Both the position numbers and the translations under genes were made by a program. This document shows positions 23,511 through 34,790 of a stretch of 64,000 nucleotides of DNA, one piece after another. Position 1 is the first letter of the stretch. The number at the start of each line of letters is the position of its first letter. Below the pieces are notes generated by a model. That model had not been told where the DNA came from. It made no database searches and was given only the letters and a program-made list of their open reading frames with translations. Origin of the DNA: Schistocerca nitens (Eukaryota > Arthropoda > Insecta > Orthoptera > Acrididae); the NCBI RefSeq assembly GCF_023898315.1, contig NC_064615.1:5342501-5406500 (forward strand). The letters are read 5' to 3'.

Positions 23511-26500
23511 TGTACTCATTCATTCACGGAATATTCCTAGCAGTTTCCTTGGAAATGTGAGCGCCGGTCGCTCGCCGCAACCCCCCTCTCTCCCCCCCCC
23601 CCCCCGCCCCTCACGTCATCCCTCCTTCCCTCTCCACCCCGCAATGGCAGTCTGGTGCCGTAACCACTGCACCACCCCCTCGGCGAGTTACTGGGGGACG
23701 CTGGTGCTGAGGTAAGGGCAATGCGTCAGAAACGGCGCGTTTGGCCAGGTGTTGTGCCGGGCGGGAGGCAGATCGGAAGATCACCCGGCAGTCGGTGTGT
23801 ACAGTCGGAGGCCGCACAGCCCCGCCCTTTGTGGTCTCGCCTTTCGCGGCTCGGCGTGGGCCCCGCCCCTTGCTCCTAGGATCAAGGCCCACCATTAACC
23901 AACAGCCCAGCAACAGCGCCTCTATAAATAATGCGACCTATGAAATCACTCCGCGCCACAAGTGAAGTCTCTTACGATCCTGACATGCGTAATCCCGCAC
24001 GAGTTACGGCTTATGCTGCGTGCCGTTACAAGTATTCGACCCACGGTCTCTGTTCGCTCTCTCGATACACCAACATCGCAGAGTCACGTAACGGGAGCTG
24101 AGTGGCGTGCGCTGGCAGAGCAATATCAGTACACTCATAATGGTAATTTAGCAGACTTTACAGACAATACAGGCGTTCTAAATCACCTGTATTTATTCAC
24201 ACAAAAAATCCGTTATTGATCTAAGACCACGCTAGAGGAGACAGCCACGTTGAACTGATGTTTCATTCATGCGTGCGGTGGACGTCGCCAGAAGACATAC
24301 AGCAGTCTGAGGAAACGTCAGACATTTACCAACGTCTCTTCCACAATCGAAAATGCGTCACTGACGTTCGCAGGTACTGTAGTTCCGTGCAACAACCGAT
24401 CAATCAATCAGAGGGTGTATGCGGAGTTAAGCCGACTTAAGGGTGTCACGAAACGATCGTCTGCTGTTAATGAGGAATAATGTCCGATAAAAGCGTCGTA
24501 TACATTTCGAGCACGTGACTGAAACCCAAAAACAATACTGCTCGTTATGTCAGAATTATGTCTTCCATCATATCCTGAGCGAGTTCTAATCTGGAGAGAC
24601 CTTGAATGGAAGTCCAGAATAGTTTCAAATAATGTTTCCTAAGAAGAACGAAGTAGGTCTAACATTAACGTCAAGATACAGTTGCCGCCCAATGAAATCG
24701 TTTTATTTGGAGTGTTTCCCAATTTGTGCCTTCCATGTGTCCAATAAATACGTACTGCAGTGGTTGTCACCTTTCACTCAACATCACATTCTCTTTTATT
24801 CGACTGTTGTTTTGAGATGTTCTGTTTCGCCTTCTCAGATATTAGGAATTCTGTTTCATCGAGACGGAATTATTTTACTCTTTAACGAGGTGTTCGAAGC
24901 GATAAACATTAGTGACATGTTAAAACTATCCGTATCTGGTACACCGTTCTACCCTGCCGCAAATGTTCATTCGATCCGTTATTCAGAGATGGCGCAAATC
25001 TCAATGTTCAACTCACAACAAATTAAAGTTAACCTCTTTCCTCAGACCATGTTTTCTGTCATTGTGACACGTACGTCTGTAGGCGTAGAGAGGCTATGAT
25101 ACGCTGTCGATTAAGAATAAATTATGGAAGCAACAAGTGAACATCGATTTCCAATAGAAGTTTTAGACTTCTCTGTTTTCTTACAGCCTACTTTAAGATT
25201 AAAACGCATTTTGATAGCGGAAATGGGAAAGAAATGAATCTGGCCCCCAAATATTGTCTCACGTCAGCTGATACAATGCAGAACACTTAAGTTGTTCGTC
25301 AGAAATTGCAGCGCGGAGTTTATGGAGAAATGCATCGGCGGAGTTCTTTATCTACAACCAACTCGAAGGCTACAATTAACGGTACATACATGACTACTAG
25401 TCAAGTTACTTTTTTTTCGCTTCTTCCTTGTTACTGTATATATTATAAAACGGAAATGCAATTAACTTTGGAAATATATTGAGAATGCTACATTATGAGC
25501 TAAAATAGGAGCTCTTCCTTAAATGAGAAGGGGGAGCATCACAACTCTCAATAATGAGCCATGGAATTTTTTTAAATTCTGCTGATGCGTTATCAACAAG
25601 CCGTCGAATTTTTGGATCAGTATTCTTGATGTAAATGCATGGGTACACGTTTATATCATTTTACAATGAACTCAAATCACTATCGTTGATTTTAATGGTA
25701 CAGGCAAAGAATAGCGTTAGAAGAACTGAAAATACATAGGGATAACACTCTATTCGTGCTTGTTGCAGTTGCTTACCTCATCATTTCCATTCAGACGAGA
25801 CGTATTTTTCATGGAAAATCTTAGCAGAGTGCGTAGCCTCATTAATTGGGGTCAGAGGGGGAGGGGGGGGGGGGGAAGGAGGCAGCCTTCACATTCTCTT
25901 TTATTTAAAGCAGCCTTCGTTCGTATATCCTTCCAGGTATTCTAGCAGAATGACAGCTGAATGAAAATTTAGGCAGCTTAAAACAATCTGTTAAATTTAT
26001 TAAGGTCATCGGCTGTACGTCGGCGCTCGGGCATTTCAACTACCAGCTTTATCGCCTCCACCGGTACCACACCGAATTTCATCCCTCTCTGAGAACGCGT
26101 GATAAATGTTCCCATTAACGCCGTCTATTGTGCGGCCGATTGTGCAACCGAATTAGCGGCACTTGTGAAACTGTATTGGATCGTGATTCGAGGCAATCAC
26201 ACGTCATGACTAGACCAGATTTGGAGATACTAATTGTGTTGGCTGTATGTCGATTTCACCTGCCCAAACCACTCTTCGATCATTTTTCGCTGTCTGATTT
26301 CAGGCCCGTGACTTTCTCGACTTATCCCGGGTCTGCATTATTCCAGGAATTTCACTATACCTTCCTTAAACAATGTCACCGTCACGCATGTTCTTGAGCG
26401 GCGGTGAAACCCCGTCTAAGCAATAATCCTCGTGCTGGTTTTTGATTCTGTACAGATGTATTATTTTAGTAATCGTTCTGAACCACACATAATCATTTAA

Positions 26501-26723
26501 ATGGGTAATAATTGTATTTATCACTTTATATTTTACTGGATTTTGTGCGATGTTGCCATAAAACGGCGCAGACTTCATTTTTCGTCTGCCTTCGTTCCAC
26601 TTGTGTCACGGTTTTATACACAGAATGTAGAACTGGAAGTGACATATTTAGCTGACATATTTGCTTCCTGAGAAGCAGAGGTAATAGAAAATTCGCAAAG
26701 AAAATCTCTTAAACTCTGTTCTC
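23511..26723. other. mostly unrecognised; homopolymers and a possible SINE head
   Basis: Poly-C of 14 lies at 23592-23605 and poly-G of 13 at 25863-25875. On the minus strand 23640-23690 reads GGTGGTGCAGTGGTTACGGC followed by CAGACTGCCATTGCG, which looks like a tRNA-type A-box head of a SINE, without a clear B box. A 155-codon frame (24632-25099) shows no family motif. Nothing else recognised. Confidence 0.4.
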
Positions 26724-26728
26724 TGAAA

Positions 26729-27203
26729 TGTGGTGTCACCGCTAGACACCACACTTGCTAGGTGGTAACTTAAATCGGCCGCGGTCCTGTAGTACATGTC
26801 GGACCCGCGTGTCGCCACTGTGTACTCGCAATCCTAGCGCCACCACATGGCAGGTCACAAGACACGGACTTGACCTCGCCCCAGTTGTACGGACGACATA
26901 GCTTGCGACTAGACCTACCAAGTATTCCTCTCATTTGCCGAGAGACAGATTAAATAGCCTTCAGCTAGTCCATCGCTACTACCTAGCAAGGCGCCATGTG
27001 TATCATTGCTAATTGCTTACTACTATGCAAGAGATGTATTTCAACAAGAACAAGACTACATTAAAGTTAAGTATATTAAAATCTCTCTTCTTTTCTTTAT
27101 AGTTTTCATCCAGTCTCCTGTTTCAGAATTTACGCCCGTCTGCGTTAGTTTCGCGTGCACCTAGCCACTCATTGTGTCGAGACCTTAGGGAATCGACACA
27201 ACA
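26729..27203. mobile_element. solo LTR (475 bp)
   Basis: Begins TGTGGTGTCACC and ends GACACAACA, so it has TG...CA ends with short terminal inverted repeats. It is flanked by a perfect 5-bp duplication TGAAA (26724-26728 and 27204-27208). Near its start is a hairpin GGTGTC...GACACC, followed by a GC-rich segment and an AT-rich 3' part. No internal gag-pol region or second LTR is adjacent, so it is a solo LTR from recombination of an LTR retrotransposon. The 5-bp duplication and overall look suggest the Gypsy type (inference). Confidence 0.9.
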
Positions 27204-27208
27204 TGAAA

Positions 27209-27905
27209 CGTGCACAATTTATGATTACATAATATACATGGTGGTCAGAAATAGACCGAAAGCTTCTAAGGCTGTTGCAGAGTAGGTCGCGCTGAGTAAT
27301 AATTGTTAAGAAAAAAATTGCTTTTTTTATCTACTCTGATTTTGATGACTCAGTGTACTGTAAAAGTGTATAAGTGCATTGTAAACGAATTTATTGATCT
27401 GTATCTGTACTTACTCTTTATACGACCCGATGTACCGCTGTTCGTTACTACTACAGAGCCACCTGGTGGATGATAATAATCTCTGTAACGTTTACTCCCG
27501 CATCTCAGTCTTTATTCGCTGTTAACTGAGCATTTGTACTCGACGCACTACGCGTGGTTTTTTTTATATAACGGCAATTTTACTAATGATATGCCTATAT
27601 AGTACCCCTAGAATTTTCTTGAAATGTCTCTTTATGACGTGGCACGATATATTGTGCACATGGACGAGATTCTTTGAAGTGCACCGCGTCAGGTACGTTA
27701 TGAATCCATTTTTAAAAAAGGTTTTGTCACACCTGAGTTGTATAAGCCCATTCTACTGAAAACTAGGTCTGTGCTTTACAGATCAGAAGACGGCAACATA
27801 GTTTCCCGAAACCGACAATCTAAATAAATGCTCTACAAAAGCCATCATGGTTGTTTGAAGATTTTTACTCCTGTTTTCAAAACGTTTTGGGATGAAGAAA
27901 TTTAC
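27209..27905. other. unrecognised stretch
   Basis: About 700 AT-rich bases with no recognised feature. Confidence 0.4.
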
Positions 27906-28067
27906 CTTCTGAGGTCATCAGTCCCCTAGAACTTAGAACTACTTAAACCTAACTAAACTAAGGACGTCACACACGCCCATGCCCGAGGCAGGATTCGAAC
28001 CTGTGACCGTAGCGGTCGCGCCGTTCCTGACTGTAGCGACTAGAACCGCTCGGCCACCCCAGCCGGC
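27906..28067 (-). mobile_element. tRNA-derived SINE (Ser/Leu-like head), 3'-truncated
   Basis: Head at the right end GCCGGCTGGGGTGGCCGAGC, B box near 27990, and the shared body to CTGATGACCTCAGAAGG at 27906, where it stops short of the usual GTGCTCAGAGCC end. No target duplication seen. Confidence 0.85.
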
Positions 28068-28138
28068 AAAAAGATGGCATTTCGACACAAAAACTGGATA
28101 CTAAGTTAAAGAACACCACATCTGACCTTCCTCTACAT

Positions 28139-28420
28139 GTAAATCTACGTCCATGCTTTGCAAACCACTGTGAAGTTGATGGCAGAGGATACCTCCGACT
28201 GCCCCATGTATTAGAGTTTCTTTCCGTTTCATTTGCGCATGGATGGCGTAAAAATCACTGCTCAGGTACCTGTGTGTGTGTGCTGTAATTAATTTAATCT
28301 TGTCTTACGGGAGCAGCAGTTAGGGAAGGAGGTACTGCGCTATATTCCTACATTCCTCACATAATACTCGTTCTTCAAATTGTGTGAATAGGCTTTCGCG
28401 CGACAGTTGATGTCTGTCTT
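28139..28420 (-). pseudogene. Jockey-like 3' UTR fragment
   Basis: Matches 49005-49300 word for word in order on the plus strand: CTACGTC.A, GCAAAC.AC.GTGA, CCATTTATTAG/CCATGTATTAG, TTTCTTCC/TTTCTTTCC, TAATTAATTTAATCTTGTC versus TAATTATTTTAATCTTATC, and the GTC.TCTTCAA end. This is the 3' end of the same non-LTR family as 49005-49735, on the minus strand, 5'-truncated. Confidence 0.6.
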
Positions 28421-29602
28421 CAAATTTATTATTGAGAGGGAATGCCCCTTATGGATTTTTGAAGAAATTATGTAGAAAGTGACACATCTTAACTGCATAA
28501 TCCTATTTTAGTTATTGAAAGTTCAGTCATGCTAGTAGAGGGTATATGCCATGTCTTGACTGCATAATACTATTTTAGTTATTGAAATTTCGGTCATGCT
28601 AGCAGAGGATATAAACAGGGCCTCTGGTATGTGTTTTTCTGCCTTCGCAGAGAACTGAAAAATGACCCCTCCCCCTCTTTTTTACTACCGCCGGTCTCCC
28701 CAGTAACGAACCCCTCCCCCCTCCCCGGCTCCCCTCCTCCACCAACACCACCATACAACAGCACAACAAGGCACAATACCTATTATAGTTTTAATCGGTA
28801 GGAACGGTGACCAGACGTTCTCATTTTGTGGGGACAGTTCTCAACTGATGCAGGACAAATAATATGGAAAGACAAAAACAAAACGAAGGACTGAGGGAGG
28901 TGTGGCACCAAATCGCAAGACGCTCGCAGGTCAGCACACGAGTCCCGGCCCAGCGCTCGACAGAGACGAATAAAGGTGACGTTTGTTTCCGTTTTGTACT
29001 CACTAGCGACTGCTTTAGTTTCGAGGTAGCTAGAGACAATGTGTTTACTTTCGTCAAAGTAAGTAAAGACTTATCAAGTGATTGTTCCGTAGGCTTTTGA
29101 AAATAATTAGATGTTTCAATTTTTGCACTTTCTCGTTTTTTCCCCTCATTTGCTCAATTTTTTCGCTGCTTGATTTGAAATTAATTTGTTCCGCCCTTTG
29201 TCGCCACTAAAATTTTGCCTCCCTGGGCGGCCGCCTAGTCTTGCCTAATGGTAGAAACGGCCCCGGGTGTGCAGCTTTTGCATAAAGGCGTCAGTGTGGA
29301 CAAAGCGGCCGTCGCGGTTGTGGCTTGTAGCTACTTAGTACAGGGGGGAAACGTAAAACAGCGGCCGAAGTAAGGACTGCGCGGCGGCACTCACAGAAAG
29401 TCTTTAGAGCAGTGGTCTGCCAGCAGCAAATAAGGACAGAGAAAAAAATGGAAGTGAAAAGAAGAAAAAAAACTGAAAGCAGCCCGAAGACAAGAAGGCC
29501 AGCAACAAGAAAACTGTGAAGCGCAGGAAAGACAATTCTAGCAGAACTCTATTTGACGGCAACGATGAAGACACAGAGTGCATGTATGGCGAAAAAAAAT
29601 TT
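28421..29602. other. no gene recognised
   Basis: Apart from the 67-bp duplication, this stretch holds pyrimidine-rich DNA at 28660-28750 (many short C runs) and otherwise nothing I recognise. ORFs at 28821-29100 overlap on both strands and lack motifs. Confidence 0.4.
28485..28614 (+). repeat. 67-bp tandem duplication
   Basis: ACTGCATAAT(C/A)CTATTTTAG occurs at 28492 and 28559, with both units continuing TTATTGAAA.TTC.GTCATGC. Units about 28485-28551 and 28552-28614, some substitutions between them. Confidence 0.8.
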
Positions 29603-29762
29603 TAAAAAAATGTGTGTGAAATCTTATGCGACTTACTGCTAAGGATATCAGTCGCTAAGCTTACACACAACTTAATCTGATTTATCCTAAGGACAAACAC
29701 ACACACCCATGCCCTAGGGAGGACCAGCCGCACAGTCCATCACTGCAGCGCCTTAGACCGCT
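29603..29762 (-). mobile_element. SINE, left part, split by the L1-like element
   Basis: A SINE body variant reads on the minus strand GTCCTTAGGATAAATCAGAT, GTGTAAGCTTAGCGACTGAT and CTTAGCAGTAAG, with an AT-rich end. Part of the tRNA-like head is deleted around 29722, where the B box should be. The head continues after the L1-like insertion at 34777-34790 (GACCGCTCGGCTAA). GACCGCT is the duplicated insertion site. Confidence 0.75.
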
Positions 29763-29896
29763 TTTCTTATTTTTTTTAATAATATTTTATTTATTCATTT
29801 AATTTTAATGTCCCAAAAGGAAAATCATATATAAAAAAGAAGGGAAAGAAATATAGGGCTGAAGTGACAACCTCGTCACTTCACTGGGAGTAAATC

Positions 29897-32800
29897 CTAT
29901 CCCTCGATACAACGTAAACCTGGGACTCCCCACCGCTTCGGGGGGTTATGAAACATGCTGCCTAGAAAGTTCGCAAAATGCGTTTTATATTTAGAGTGGT
30001 GTCGGATGATTTCGTGTTGTTCTAGTAGATAATGCCAATAGTCCATGACCGATATCAAGGTCCGCGAGAGCACGTAGTGCGATGCGTGTCCCCCAATCCA
30101 TCGGATTGCCGAAGTTTTTTGTGAGGGGAAAAAGACAGCGTCAGGGAAGAATAACGCGTCCGTCGTGATCGTGGATTGGTCGGTGCGTCGGAGGAGGGCC
30201 ATGATGCGTTGCGTCAGCCGCCAAACATCCTTTGCCCCACCGCACTGCAGAGAGTGTTCGTCGGTGTCCTGCATGCCACATATAAGGCACAGCGGGGAAT
30301 CCGCCATCCGAATGTCGTACAATCGTTGGCGATTGACTGTCTTGAGGTTGATGAATGTATACCATGACGATCACGCTGCTGTGGTGAGGAGAGGCGCATG
30401 GACAGCTCGCCAAATCTGTCGCCAGTTTCGTGTTGGGTATTTAAGTTCGACAACATTGCTGTTATGATGGCGCCGCAAGTATCGATATATCTCACGGGCA
30501 GTGGGGATTCTTGTAGAAGGTATCTGTAACTGTACATAACTAAAATCAACAAAGAATCGCGCGACGTGAGAAAAAGAGGGCGAGATTGTGCCGACCGCCA
30601 CCGGTGGTTCAAAGGACGTCGGAAGAAGCACATCCAGGATGGCCGACGTGATGGCGTGTTGCTGTTGGTTCCAAGTGCGTAGCGTCGCTTGCAGGTATAG
30701 AGCTAGAGCCTTGTTCCGCACATCCGTGAGGTTAAGGCCTCCAGAATGGTGTGGGAGAGTTAAAGTCTCGTATTTGATCTTAAACAACATTCCTAGGCTG
30801 ACATAGTATCCAAAGGCCGTCATTAATCTGTCGGCAATACCATGTGGCATTGGCAGTACCTGTGCCAGGTGCGGCAGTCGCGAGGCCAGGTGAACATTAG
30901 TGTAGTCCACCCTTTGGAGCAGGTCGTGCGTTCGGAGTGAATTGTTGCGTATGTGCAGTCGGACGTTCTGGAGGAGACGTCGATAGCTCGCCGCCGCTGA
31001 TTGCCGTAGCGATCGGGTGAACAATACACCTAAGCATCGCAAGATGTCCACCGTCGTAAACGGACTGTGCAGAGCGTCCAGCCCTCGACCGATGTGCATG
31101 ATCTTGGTTTTATTCATGTTGACTCTGCTTCCCGCAGCTACTCCGTACGTAGTAAGAAGGGTAACCAACTGACTTACTTCGTTCTCCGACCGGACGAGTA
31201 TCATCAAGTCGTCGGCATATGCACGACACGTGAAGGAGCTCGCACGGAGTCGGACGCCTGTTAGAGTCCGTCTAAGAGTCTGCATCAATGGTTCGAGCGC
31301 TATTGTAAACAGTATCATCGACAAGGGACATCCTTGCCTAACTGAGCTGCAAACAGGAATCGTTCCTACCTCCCTGCCATTGACCCTCACCGACGAAGAA
31401 GCGCCGCGAAGGAGGCGCATGAGGACTGTAATAAAATCCTGTGGTATCGCCATGCGTCGCATGGTCCTGTCAAGGAAATCATTGTTGATCCTGTCAAAGG
31501 CACGATCAAAATCCACCGATACGAACGCCGCTCGCATGCGACAAGCTTCCGTCAGGGAAATTACGTCACGGTATTCGCCGAGGATAGAATGTATGTTGCT
31601 CCGAACCCCTAGACAAGCCTGGTCTGGTGGTATTGTCTTGGATATTACAGTCTTGAGCCTTGCCGCCAACATTCGCGCAAAGATCTTATAGTCAGTATTG
31701 AGCATCGTGAGTGGTCTAAATTGATGGGCGCTGTCACTCGCTGTCGATTTCGGTATTGGTATGAGCAGTCCCGCCATGAACTGCGACGGAACGTCCGTGT
31801 CAGGGCTCAGTAACTCATTATACATCAATACCAACTGGTACATCATTAAATCCGCAAATGTGCGATAAAATTCGAGTGTCAACCCATCTGTCCCAGGGGA
31901 TTTATGCACCGCACCCTTCGCGAGTGCGCCCCGGATGTCGTCTTCCGTTAGGGGTTCCAATAGCGCCTCTGCATCCGGACCATCCACCTCCGTTTGACTC
32001 TGTCGCAAAATTTCATCTCCTGTCAGATTGTCCGTCGGCGTCCCAGTGAAAAGGAGGCGGTAATGCTCCAGAAACTCAGCAGCAATGTCCTGTTGTGATG
32101 TCAAGGGCCGACCATCGTCATCATGGAGCACTGTGATGAGGGATTGGCGATTACGCGCATGACCCTTGGACACATGGTGGATGCCAATACGTTCACCATC
32201 GACGTTGTCCAAGCACCGAGCACGGATCGAAAGTCCCTCCAGTCGACGTCTCGTGATCGATAAAATGCTGGCCTGAATGCGATGGACTTCCGCTTGACGC
32301 TCGGGCGATGGGGCCCTGGAGGACAGGTCGCGGAGCACCATGTAGTAATAATCAACTGTATCTCGGAGCCATTTCGCTTTTTCCTTGCCATACGTTATGA
32401 GAGCTCTTCGTATCGCCGGTTTTGCACACTGCAGCCACCACGAAAGAACCGTACGGTGCAGCGGCAGACGGCGAGGGCAAGTCTGCCATGTTTCTTCGAT
32501 CCGCTGGCGACATTCGAGATCCACCAATAAGGATGAATTAAGTTTCCAGGAACTACGACTCCGCCAGACCCGCTGCTGTGGGAGGGTTAACGGGCATAAA
32601 TATGCAAGGTGATCGGTAAAAGCTGTGGGCCAACGTTCAGCAGCCAACACGTGATCTCTTAATCCGTCAGAAACATAAATCCGATCCAGCCTGCTCGCCG
32701 AGTGGCTAGTAAAATATGTGTAACCCTCTCGCTGCCCATGGATCTTTTCCCACGTGTCCATAAGGGCCATGTCCCGGCAGATCGTGTTCAATGCGTGGCA

Positions 32801-33275
32801 GGAGCTGAAATTAGGAGTTTGATCCTTCGGTGTGAGTACACAGTTAAAATCCCCCCCCCCCCCCTACCAAGATGTGGTCATACCTCCCACGGAATAGGGG
32901 GGCAATCTCCTCCGAGTAGAATCGTGCACGTGCCTGTCGATTGTCAGATCCGGAGGGTGCATAGATATTGACGATACGAATGCCGTTCACGGTCATAGCC
33001 AAACCCCGAGCCGAAGGAAAGTAATCGAGGTCACACGTCGGAATCCCTTCCCGGACTAGTATCGCTGTGCCACGTCCTCCATCTGGAGTCGGCGCTAGGT
33101 AAGTGTTGTATCCGTGCACGTCGGGAAAAGCAGCATTGTAGGTTTCCTGCATCAGCAGAATATCAACGTCTGTGGCGTAAATCATGTCCCGGAGAAGTTG
33201 CATCTTTGCTAGCGAACGTGCGGTGTTAATGTTCACGGTGCCCACCTTATATGCTTGGTTCGTTGTCGTTGTCAT
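29897..33275 (-). pseudogene. L1/Tx1-like ORF2 (endonuclease + reverse transcriptase)
   Basis: About 1,125 codons from ATG 33275. The N-terminal APE-type endonuclease shows NINTAR, LLMQET and GRGTAILVREG. It loses frame at a 14-G run (32851-32864), exactly where G-D-F-N is expected. Beyond it the frame continues with NCVLTPKD, SRLDRIYVSD and a TDH motif. The RT domain lies in the 806-codon stretch: KSPGTDGLTLEFY, LIPIPKS, FRPLTMLNTDYKIFARML, SVDFDRAFDRI (about residue 425), SVRQGCPLSMILF and catalytic YADDL (about residue 523). A TGA at 30371-30373 interrupts the thumb, but the frame then continues unchanged into CLICGMQDTDEHSLQC, a C-terminal Cys/His motif near 30280-30230. Catalytic Asp residues are present. 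ORF2 nicks target DNA and primes reverse transcription. Confidence 0.93.
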
Positions 33276-33316
33276 GCTCGTGTCATGTCATTGAGAACTC
33301 GAAAGGCTGTAGTATA

Positions 33317-34660
33317 CTATTCGTGCTCAGAGGGGTGCCCGCCAACGGGCTGCCCTCCTTTGTTGTCGTTCCGTGATGTGCATCCTGTAGGTGAGTGGTC
33401 ATCATTTGGGGGTGGCAATTCCTGTATGTCTTCGACTGGTTCCGCCCAGTCGCAGTGGTCATCCATCCGAGAAACGTCCTCTGATGTGTTTCGACGTGGC
33501 TGCCGGGACATTGGTGTCCCTGACTCCTTCGTCGGCAGCGCTGGGTCAGTCGGTGTCAATGAAGAGTGACCATCTGAAAGGCAGGACATCCGGTCACCAT
33601 CTGACGGAATCCTGTCAGCGTGCTCTAAAGGCACGTGTTCTGTGTCAGACAGTTCTTCGGCTAGGATACCTTCCGTGTCCCCTGGGCTAGGGGGGGGGGG
33701 GGGGGACTTGTCACCGGAACTATGGCGACGCTTTTTGCGACGCTTCGGCGATCCCTGTTTGCGTGCCCTGCCCTCTGCTGCCTCACTGTGGTCGTCGATC
33801 GTTCGTTGGTCCGTTGCCGGCGTCACTGTCTCGACCTCTACTTCCACGCCGCGTACTACATGTGAGTTTTCGGAATGTTCCTCCTTCGACTGACGTGACG
33901 TGGGTGTATGGACATTCTCCGAGTCACTTCTATGCTCCCGTAACTCGGTCTGCTCTTGCATAAACACGTCCTTGTCACGCTCCGAACTTGGCAACACCTC
34001 CCGGCGGGCCACCGACATGTACGTCATCGGCAGTTGCGTGGGAACTTCTCGCTGTGACGCTTCGCCATGTGGCAGTTGCACGCCGCGGCGTTGTATGCAC
34101 TCCGAGCGGATATGTCCTTCTCCACCACAGCCAGAACAGGTGCGTGGCTGACCATCGTAGATCACAATAGCTCGACAGCCGCCAATGTATAAATAAGACG
34201 GGATATGTTTAGTAAGGACGATCCGCACCTGTCGCACGCCGTTTAGCACAGGATAGGTACTAAAACTTGCCCAGCGTTCAGGCGTATGACTAAGTACCGT
34301 TCCATATGGTCGCAGCGATTCAGTAACCATCGATTCTGGCACCTCAAACGGCAATTCAAAGATCCGAATGACCCTCACACCCAATCCTGAAGGAGTTACT
34401 GTTACATCGCTGATATGGCCATCAGAGTGTCGAAATTTAAATCCTCTTTGAGCAGCGGAGAGAGTTCTTTCACACGCAGCTTCATCGGTCATCTTTACGT
34501 ACATTGTACTGTTTACAATGGACAGGTGTATTCCAATTATGTCTGCAGCAGGTAAACGAACTTATTCCCTCAAGAAACGCTCTATTGCGAAAGCTTTGGG
34601 TCTGGCAAATTCGTTGTCGAACGTAAATTGGAGCGTAGTCTTTCGAAAATTGTGTGCCAT
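33317..34660 (-). pseudogene. L1/Tx1-like ORF1 (nucleic-acid-binding, zinc knuckle)
   Basis: The longest intact stretch is 395 codons from the ATG at 34504. The frame continues upstream without another change to an ATG at 34660, broken only by a TAA at 34562-34564. The upstream piece (MAHNFRKTTLQFTFDNEFAR) resembles the start of Tx1-type ORF1 proteins, so I take 34660 as the original start (about 447 codons). The order is a folded N-terminal region with RIFELPFEVPESM and PVLNGVRQVRIVLTKHIPSY. A CCHC knuckle CSGCGGEGHIRSEC follows near 34140-34095. The C-terminal half is low-complexity, acidic and Ser/Pro-rich, with a basic KRRKKRR patch and a proline run from the G16 tract at 33690-33705, in frame. 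ORF1 proteins coat the element RNA. Confidence 0.85.
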
Positions 34661-34776
34661 GGCGATCGAGTCAGACAACAACACACGCGAGTACCGTCGG
34701 TGTAAACACTTCCTCGTCCACGCGCGCCCGCGGCCGGGACAGCAGGTCCGTGCCGCGCCACTGCCTAAAGCAGACT

Positions 34777-34790
34777 GACCGCTCGGCTAA
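34777..34790 (-). mobile_element. SINE, right remnant after L1-like insertion
   Basis: GACCGCTCGGCTAA continues the SINE interrupted at 29762. The first seven bases are the target duplication. Beyond 34790 the sequence no longer matches the expected head. Confidence 0.6.

Larger units (their letters stand above)
29763..34776 (-). mobile_element. near full-length L1/Tx1-like non-LTR retrotransposon
   Basis: About 5.0 kb on the minus strand: a short 5' leader (34776-34661), ORF1 (34660-33317), a 41-nt spacer, ORF2 (33275-29897), then an AT-rich 3' UTR ending in an A-rich tail (TTAAAAAAAATAAG on minus, near 29766). It is inserted in a SINE, with GACCGCT duplicated at 29756-29762 and 34777-34783. 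Visible lesions are few: one nonsense codon in ORF1, a poly-G frameshift in the endonuclease and one nonsense codon in ORF2. The overall plan (single zinc knuckle ORF1; endonuclease-RT-Cys/His ORF2) fits the L1/Tx1 group; clade placement is from memory. Confidence 0.9.

Noticed and set aside
24632..25099. 155-codon plus-strand frame
   Set aside because: No domain, signal or homolog recognised; composition resembles translated random DNA and no exon context is visible.
31230..31691. Plus-strand frames antisense to the L1-like ORF2 (for example 153 codons)
   Set aside because: Shadows of the conserved minus-strand RT frame.
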